A DNA stretch of 8,747 bases from DASXTS01 sp036505275 (lineage in GTDB: Bacteria > Actinomycetota > Actinomycetes > Mycobacteriales > Pseudonocardiaceae), in NCBI GenBank assembly GCA_036505275.1, contig DASXTS010000046.1:1-8747 (forward strand). Direction: 5' to 3'. The notes below the pieces were generated by a model. It was not told the DNA's origin. It worked only from the letters and a program-made list of their open reading frames with translations, and did not search any database. Shown piece after piece: positions 4,575 through 8,747 of the stretch (within the stretch, counting starts at the first letter, position 1; each line of letters begins with the position of its first letter). The position numbers were made by a program, and so were the translations under genes.

Positions 4575-5947
4575 TGACACAGCCGTCGCTGGACCTGCTG
4601 CTCGGCTTTACCCAGGCGCTCGCGTTGACCATGAGCGTGGCGTTCGTGACGTATGTGTGCCTGATCGTCGTGCCGTACCTGCGGCACCGGCGGGCGCCGG
4701 CCGGCGACGCATCGCACTTCGAATGGCATTTCATGGTGCCGTGCCGCGACGAGGAGGCCGTCGTCGGCGGCACCGTCCGCTATCTGCGGAGCACCTTCCC
4801 CAGCGCACACGTCTGGGTCATCGACGACGACTCGGAGGACTGGACGGCCGGCGAGGTGCGCCGCGCCAGGGGCGGCAGCGACGTCAACATCCACCTGGTA
4901 CAACGCAGGCGCCCGCACGCGCGAACCGGCAAGGGCGATGCGCTCAATGCCGGCTACCGGGCGATCAAGCAGTGGATGGGGCGGCACGCCGACACCACGC
5001 GCGCCGTGGTCGTCGTGGTGGACGCTGACGGCCGCCCGACGGCCGACTGCCTCGCGGTGTGCGCGGCCGGGCACCTGTTCGGCGACCCGGGCATCGGCGC
5101 CGTTCAGCTCGACGTGCGGATGGTCAACCGCGGCGTGCCGCAGCACGGCGTCGGCCGGCTGCGCCGCTGGTACGGCCTGCTCCTGGTGCGGATGCAGGAC
5201 CTGGAGTTCCGGACTGCGATCGCCGCGATCCAGATGTCCCGCGGCATCTCCGGGACCATCTCCATGGGGGGCAACGGGCAGTTCACCCGGCTGTCCGCGC
5301 TGGACTCCATCGCCGGGCCGGACGGCCGGCCGTGGCGCGGCTCCCTCCTGGAGGATTTCGAGCTCGGCGTGCACCTGCTCACAGCGGGCTGGCGTACCGG
5401 CTTCACCATCGACGCCCACGTCGACCAGGAGGGCCTGTACAGCCTGCGACGCTTCCTCGCCCAGCGCACCCGCTGGGGCCAGGGCACCATGCAGTGCGCT
5501 CGCTACCTGCGCCGGATCTGGCAGTCCCGGCACCTGTCCACGCTGGGCGCGGCCGAGATGCTCTACTACCTGGCGCAGCCCTGGATGCAGCTCCTTGGCA
5601 CCCTGGTCTACCCCATCCCGTTCGTCCTCCTCGGAATCCGCACCGTGCAGCATCCAGCCGAGGTGTGGGCCTGGTTCACCGGCGGCGCCTGGCTGCTCTT
5701 CGCCGTCTACGGCATCTTCGGCCTGCTTCCGTTCCTGATGTGGGGTCCGATCTACCGCTGGCGCTGCGAGCGCACGGGCTCGTACTGGCGCGGCCTCGGC
5801 TACGGCCTGGGCTACGCGCTCTATATCTACACGTTCTACATCACCTCCTGGCGCGCCCTGGTGCGCCTGCTCCGGGGCCGCAACGGGTGGGCCAAGACCC
5901 GCCGCAACACCGAAGCCGCCCAGGGCGCCGTCGCGCTCGACCACTGA
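4574..5947 (+). CDS. Membrane-bound family 2 glycosyltransferase (processive, BcsA/HAS-like motifs)
   Basis: A 457-aa inner-membrane glycosyltransferase. One N-terminal helix (about 8-36) precedes a cytoplasmic GT-A domain. Motifs in order: MVPCRDEE (54-61), IDDDSED with Asp84-86, GKGDALNAGYRAI (119-131), VDADG with the metal-binding DAD at 150-152, GGNGQFTRL, LLEDFELGVHLL with catalytic-base Glu260/Asp261, and QRTRW at 297-301, the Q-x-x-R-W signature of chain-forming synthases. Three or more C-terminal helices follow (about 327-355, 365-392 and 405-428). The motif set is that of enzymes that build and extrude polysaccharides; sugar and product are not readable. The ATG overlaps the exosortase stop (TGATG), implying translational coupling. 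An in-frame ATG at 4421 would add 51 residues containing fifteen Gly-X-Y triplets and cannot be excluded. The epimerase on the opposite strand may supply its donor. Seen: motifs, overlap. Inferred: link to the anchored protein. Confidence 0.9.
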   Translation: MTQPSLDLLLGFTQALALTMSVAFVTYVCLIVVPYLRHRRAPAGDASHFEWHFMVPCRDEEAVVGGTVRYLRSTFPSAHVWVIDDDSEDWTAGEVRRARGGSDVNIHLVQRRRPHARTGKGDALNAGYRAIKQWMGRHADTTRAVVVVVDADGRPTADCLAVCAAGHLFGDPGIGAVQLDVRMVNRGVPQHGVGRLRRWYGLLLVRMQDLEFRTAIAAIQMSRGISGTISMGGNGQFTRLSALDSIAGPDGRPWRGSLLEDFELGVHLLTAGWRTGFTIDAHVDQEGLYSLRRFLAQRTRWGQGTMQCARYLRRIWQSRHLSTLGAAEMLYYLAQPWMQLLGTLVYPIPFVLLGIRTVQHPAEVWAWFTGGAWLLFAVYGIFGLLPFLMWGPIYRWRCERTGSYWRGLGYGLGYALYIYTFYITSWRALVRLLRGRNGWAKTRRNTEAAQGAVALDH

Positions 5948-6054
5948 GCTGGGCAACGGGAGAGACGCCATACCCGGGCGGCTGGCGCGACGTCTTCCGA
6001 CGGGCCGGCGGGGTACGGCGCCGCCGTCTGGCCGAACGGGTAGCGTCAGCGGGC

Positions 6055-8139
6055 GTGGCGGACAGCCCCGGCGAGCCGACTCGGCCGCTGCCGGACGTGA
6101 CGAGGCTGCTGGCGGCGGCGGTCGCGGCGCTCGGCGGCCAGCGGCGCGAGGGGCAGCTTGCGATGGCCGAGGCGGTGGCCGCCGCGCTCCGCACCGGTGA
6201 GCACCTGGCCGTGCAGGCCGGCACCGGCACCGGGAAGTCGCTGGCGTACCTGGTGCCGGCGATCCGGCACGCCGTGGAGCGGGACGGCACCGTGGTGGTA
6301 TCCACCGCAACGATCGCGCTGCAGCGCCAGCTCGTGGATCGGGACCTGCCGAGGCTGGCCAGCGCACTGCAGCCGTTACTCGGCAGGGCGCCCACGTTCG
6401 CGATCCTCAAGGGCCGGCGCAACTACCTGTGCCTGCACAAGGTGCACACCGGGCCGACCGACGAGCCGGACGATCCCGCGCTGTTCGACCCGTTCGCTGC
6501 GTCCGCGACGGGCCGGCAGGTCAAGCGGCTGCACGAGTGGGCGGCCGCGACGGAGACCGGCGACCGGGACGAGCTGGTGCCCGGGGTCGGTGAGCCTGCC
6601 TGGCGGCAGGTGTCGGTGTCGGCGCGGGAGTGTCTCGGGCTGGCCAGGTGCCCGGTTGGCGCGGACTGCTTCGCCGAGAAGGCCCGCGCTCAGGCCGGCC
6701 GGGTGGATGTGGTGGTGACCAACCACGCACTGCTGGCCATCGACGCTCTGGAGAACGGCATCGTGCTGCCCGAGCACGACCTCGTCGTGGTGGACGAGGC
6801 GCACGACCTGGTGGACCGGGTCACCGGGGTGGCCACCGCGGAGCTCACCGCGGGCACCGTCACCGCGGCTGCCAAGCGCTGCGCGAGGCTGATCGACCAG
6901 GCGATCACCGACCGGCTGCTCGAGGCCGGCGACGGGCTGGCGGCCGCGCTGGCCGCGGCGCCGGCCGGCCGGTGGGAGCGGATGCCCGAGGCGACCGGCG
7001 TGGTGCTCGCCGCCACCCGGGACGCGGCCGGCGCCTGCCGAGCGGCGCTCGGCAGCAGTCGCCGGGAGGACGCCGAGAACGCGACCGCCCGCAAGCTGGC
7101 ACTGGCGCTGCTGGAGGAGGTGCAGGACAACGCCGTGCGGCTGCTCGCCGCGTTCACGGAGGACGATCCGGCGGCCCGGCGTGAGGTGGTGTGGCTGGCC
7201 GAAGAGGACCGACGGGGACACGTGTTGCGGGTGGCGCCACTGGCGGTCGGCGGGCTGCTGCGCGATCGGTTGTTCGCCCGCGGCACCGTGGTGCTCACCT
7301 CCGCCACCCTGGCGTTGGGCGGCGCGTTCGACGTGCTGGCCCGGCAGTGGGGCCTGCCGTCGTCGGCCGACCGGGCCCGACCAGTGACCACGGGCATGGC
7401 GACCGAAAAGCCACCGCCAACCGACGGTCGGGACGGCCCGCGGTGGGCCGGGCTGGACGTCGGCTCCCCGTTCCACTACCGGCGCAGCGCGATCCTGTAC
7501 GTGGCGCGGCACCTGCCGCCGCCCGGCCGTGACGGGCTGCCGGCGGCATACCTGGACGAGATCGAGCAGCTGGTCACCGCGGCCGGCGGGCGGACCCTCG
7601 GTCTGTTCTCGTCCATGCGCGCCGCCCGGCAGGCCGCCGACGAGCTGCGCGAGCGGCTCGCGGTGCCGGTGCTCTGCCAGGGCGAGGACGCCACGTCGGC
7701 GCTGGTCGCCAAGTTCGCCGCGGACGAGTCGACGTGCCTGTTCGGCACGCTATCGCTGTGGCAGGGCGTGGACGTGCCGGGCCAGTCGCTGCAGCTTGTG
7801 ATCATGGACCGGATCCCGTTCCCCCGGCCGGACGACCCGCTGATGAGCGCGCGGCAGCGCGCGGTGGACGCCCGCGGCGGCAGCGGCTTCATGACGGTCG
7901 CGGCCTCGCACGCCGCGCTGCGGCTGGCCCAGGGCGCCGGGCGGCTGGTCCGCACCATGACCGACCGCGGCGTGGTCGCCGTGCTCGACCCGCGGCTGGC
8001 CACCGCCCGGTACGGCTCGTTCCTGATGGCCTCCCTGCCGCCGTTCTGGCAGACCACCGACCCCGAAGTCGTGCGGGCCGCGCTGCGCCGGATCGACGCC
8101 GGCCCCGTCGGTCCCAGCGGAACCGACCCGGCGCGCTGA
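6055..8139 (+). CDS. dinG: DinG-family ATP-dependent DNA helicase with Fe-S cluster
   Basis: A 694-aa superfamily 2 (XPD-like) helicase expected to unwind DNA 5' to 3' and resolve R-loops or recombination structures. Walker A is QAGTGTGKS with Lys61. Motif Ia is VVSTATIALQRQL. Four Cys likely hold a 4Fe-4S cluster: Cys126 (NYLCLHK), Cys193, Cys199 and Cys205 (CLGLARCPVGADC). VVTNHALLAID, Walker B DEAH at 247-250, LTSATLAL, SLWQGVDVPG (about 567-576), DRIPFPRPDDPL and motif VI QGAGRLVR (from 626) follow. The frame is open far upstream, but only as a shadow of the glycosyltransferase gene. The GTG at 6055 is chosen because it gives a normal DinG N-terminus. It has no clear ribosome binding site, but TAGCGT at 6041-6046 could be a -10 box for a leaderless message; start confidence is moderate. 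From memory, M. tuberculosis has dinG directly after pncB1 (Rv1329c/Rv1330c). The 107 bases before it (5948-6054) hold no gene or convincing terminator. Confidence 0.93.
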   Translation: MADSPGEPTRPLPDVTRLLAAAVAALGGQRREGQLAMAEAVAAALRTGEHLAVQAGTGTGKSLAYLVPAIRHAVERDGTVVVSTATIALQRQLVDRDLPRLASALQPLLGRAPTFAILKGRRNYLCLHKVHTGPTDEPDDPALFDPFAASATGRQVKRLHEWAAATETGDRDELVPGVGEPAWRQVSVSARECLGLARCPVGADCFAEKARAQAGRVDVVVTNHALLAIDALENGIVLPEHDLVVVDEAHDLVDRVTGVATAELTAGTVTAAAKRCARLIDQAITDRLLEAGDGLAAALAAAPAGRWERMPEATGVVLAATRDAAGACRAALGSSRREDAENATARKLALALLEEVQDNAVRLLAAFTEDDPAARREVVWLAEEDRRGHVLRVAPLAVGGLLRDRLFARGTVVLTSATLALGGAFDVLARQWGLPSSADRARPVTTGMATEKPPPTDGRDGPRWAGLDVGSPFHYRRSAILYVARHLPPPGRDGLPAAYLDEIEQLVTAAGGRTLGLFSSMRAARQAADELRERLAVPVLCQGEDATSALVAKFAADESTCLFGTLSLWQGVDVPGQSLQLVIMDRIPFPRPDDPLMSARQRAVDARGGSGFMTVAASHAALRLAQGAGRLVRTMTDRGVVAVLDPRLATARYGSFLMASLPPFWQTTDPEVVRAALRRIDAGPVGPSGTDPAR

Positions 8140-8185
8140 GCCGCCCCCTCGCCGCCGCCCCGGTGACCCAGCCCGTCCCGTTATG

Positions 8186-8236
8186 GCGACGATGTGACAT
8201 TCCCCCACTTCTAATGGGGAAATGTCACATCGTCGC
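8186..8236. terminator. Strong hairpin between convergent dinG and PTH2 genes, likely bidirectional terminator
   Basis: Arms 8186-8201 (GCGACGATGTGACATT) and 8221-8236 pair perfectly over 16 bases. After one mismatch or bulge (8202/8220) the stem continues as CCCCA (8203-8207) with TGGGG (8215-8219), leaving a loop of about seven bases. It lies 46 bases after the dinG stop and 14 bases from the stop of the opposing gene, so it can serve both. There is no T-tract, as is common for actinomycete hairpin terminators. Confidence 0.8.
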
Positions 8237-8250
8237 AGTTGCGGGCCGGG

Positions 8251-8747
8251 TCAGTCCGGCCCTACGGGTAGCTGGGCGAGGACGGTGACGGTGCCGGGGG
8301 CGACCTCGGTGAAGCCGGCGTCGCGGACCGCGACCACCCGTCGGCGGCGCCAGGCGTGCAGTGGGTCGTCGCCCCAGGTGGTGCCGCCGTGCAGGTCGCG
8401 CCACACCTCGGGGGGCGCGGTGCGGACCGCGACCCGGTAGTCGCAGGCGGCCCAGGCGGCCAGTGTTGCGTCGTCGCCGGTGGCGTGCAGCAGCGCCGCG
8501 GCGATCATGGTGCCGTGGCCGACCTGGGCGGCGGCCTTGCCGACGGTCATCGGCACCGCGGGGTTGAGCCACAGCGCGGGGACGCCGTCCGGCGCCGGCC
8601 CCGGCTCGTCGGCCGCCACGTCGGTGCCGGCCACCTGCAGCCGGCTCACCTCCCGCGGCAGCGCGGCCACCCGACCGGGCACCAGCGCCCGCACCTCGGC
8701 GCCGTCCCGTGCCACGGTGCGACCGGGCAGCTGGTGTACGGCGTGCC
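8251..8747 (-). CDS. Peptidyl-tRNA hydrolase PTH2-type protein, C-terminal part (5' end outside window)
   Basis: The frame runs from the right edge to a TGA at 8251-8253, about 165 visible residues, and has no stop before the window ends; an internal GTG at 8713-8715 is possible but unlikely as the true start. The segment VPMTVGKAAAQVGHGTMIAAALL matches in order the PTH2 signature (G-K-x-A-A-Q-x-G-H) of the enzymes that release peptides from peptidyl-tRNA. The later parts (ACDYRVAVRTA, VVAVRDAGFTEVAPGTVTVLA) fit the rest of that fold, including its final D-A-G-x-T-x-(V/I)-x-P-G-(T/S) stretch. The N-terminal visible part, about 50 residues with GRVAALPREVSRL, is not part of the core domain. 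Actinobacterial versions commonly carry such an extension (recollection, not checked). Convergent with dinG. Confidence 0.83.
   Translation of the reverse strand, partial: HAVHQLPGRTVARDGAEVRALVPGRVAALPREVSRLQVAGTDVAADEPGPAPDGVPALWLNPAVPMTVGKAAAQVGHGTMIAAALLHATGDDATLAAWAACDYRVAVRTAPPEVWRDLHGGTTWGDDPLHAWRRRRVVAVRDAGFTEVAPGTVTVLAQLPVGPD

Noticed and set aside
5059..6054. N-terminal extension of the DinG protein by over 300 residues
   Set aside because: The extension overlaps the glycosyltransferase in another frame, is Arg/Pro-rich and would make DinG far longer than its family.
5948..6054. Terminator or small gene between the glycosyltransferase and dinG
   Set aside because: Only short GC palindromes such as CGGCGCCG are seen, no stem of useful length, and no start-plus-ribosome-site combination.
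4349..6367. A 672-codon minus-strand open frame opposite the glycosyltransferase
   Set aside because: It mirrors the GC-rich third positions of the real gene on the other strand; no domain and no ribosome binding site.

Overview
The window is high-GC DNA with strong G/C preference at third codon positions, dense genes, GTG starts and Actinobacteria-type gene families. It most likely comes from a filamentous actinomycete; a Micromonosporaceae-like organism is a guess from gene content, not something the sequence proves. Seven full or partial housekeeping or accessory genes and one tiny gene are supported, plus two strong inverted-repeat elements placed between convergent genes.

Layout: (1) 1-1345, plus strand: the 3' part of nicotinate phosphoribosyltransferase (pncB), then a complete nicotinamidase (pncA). 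Together they form the nicotinamide-to-nicotinate-mononucleotide salvage branch of NAD synthesis. (2) 1347-1481: a 135-bp nested inverted repeat between convergent pncA and the next operon. (3) 1491-3620, minus strand: a three-gene operon, transcribed in the order secreted choice-of-anchor P-type surface protein (255 aa), 51-aa protein carrying a LAATG sortase-like sorting signal, then a non-hydrolysing UDP-GlcNAc 2-epimerase. (4) 3621-3905: the divergent promoter region. (5) 3906-5947, plus strand: an exosortase/archaeosortase-family membrane protease/transpeptidase overlapping by one base a membrane-bound processive-type family 2 glycosyltransferase. (6) 6055-8139, plus: a DinG-type Fe-S DNA helicase. 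(7) 8186-8236: a strong hairpin between convergent genes. (8) 8251-8747, minus: the C-terminal part of a PTH2-type peptidyl-tRNA hydrolase, running off the window.

The notable part is 1491-5947. Two divergent transcription units put together a candidate substrate (secreted protein with a C-terminal LPTPM / membrane helix / Arg-cluster tail), a candidate processing enzyme (exosortase with Cys86, Arg131, His152), a membrane glycosyltransferase, a sugar-nucleotide epimerase that could feed it, and a micro-protein with a second kind of sorting signal. This looks like a self-contained surface-protein anchoring and glycan-coupling cassette. From memory, pncB and dinG are direct neighbours in the same order in Mycobacterium tuberculosis (Rv1330c, Rv1329c), so the cassette (with pncA) appears to sit inside an otherwise conserved neighbourhood.

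The second notable point is the exosortase/glycosyltransferase junction. An 18-bp tandem repeat there encodes a low-complexity Arg/Ala/Ser tail in the exosortase frame with poor codon bias. In the glycosyltransferase frame it encodes an unbroken run of fifteen Gly-X-Y (collagen-like) triplets with native codon bias. A G GGC CCA heptamer sits exactly where that run begins. This raises the possibility of an alternative start, a frameshift-derived fusion or real dual coding.
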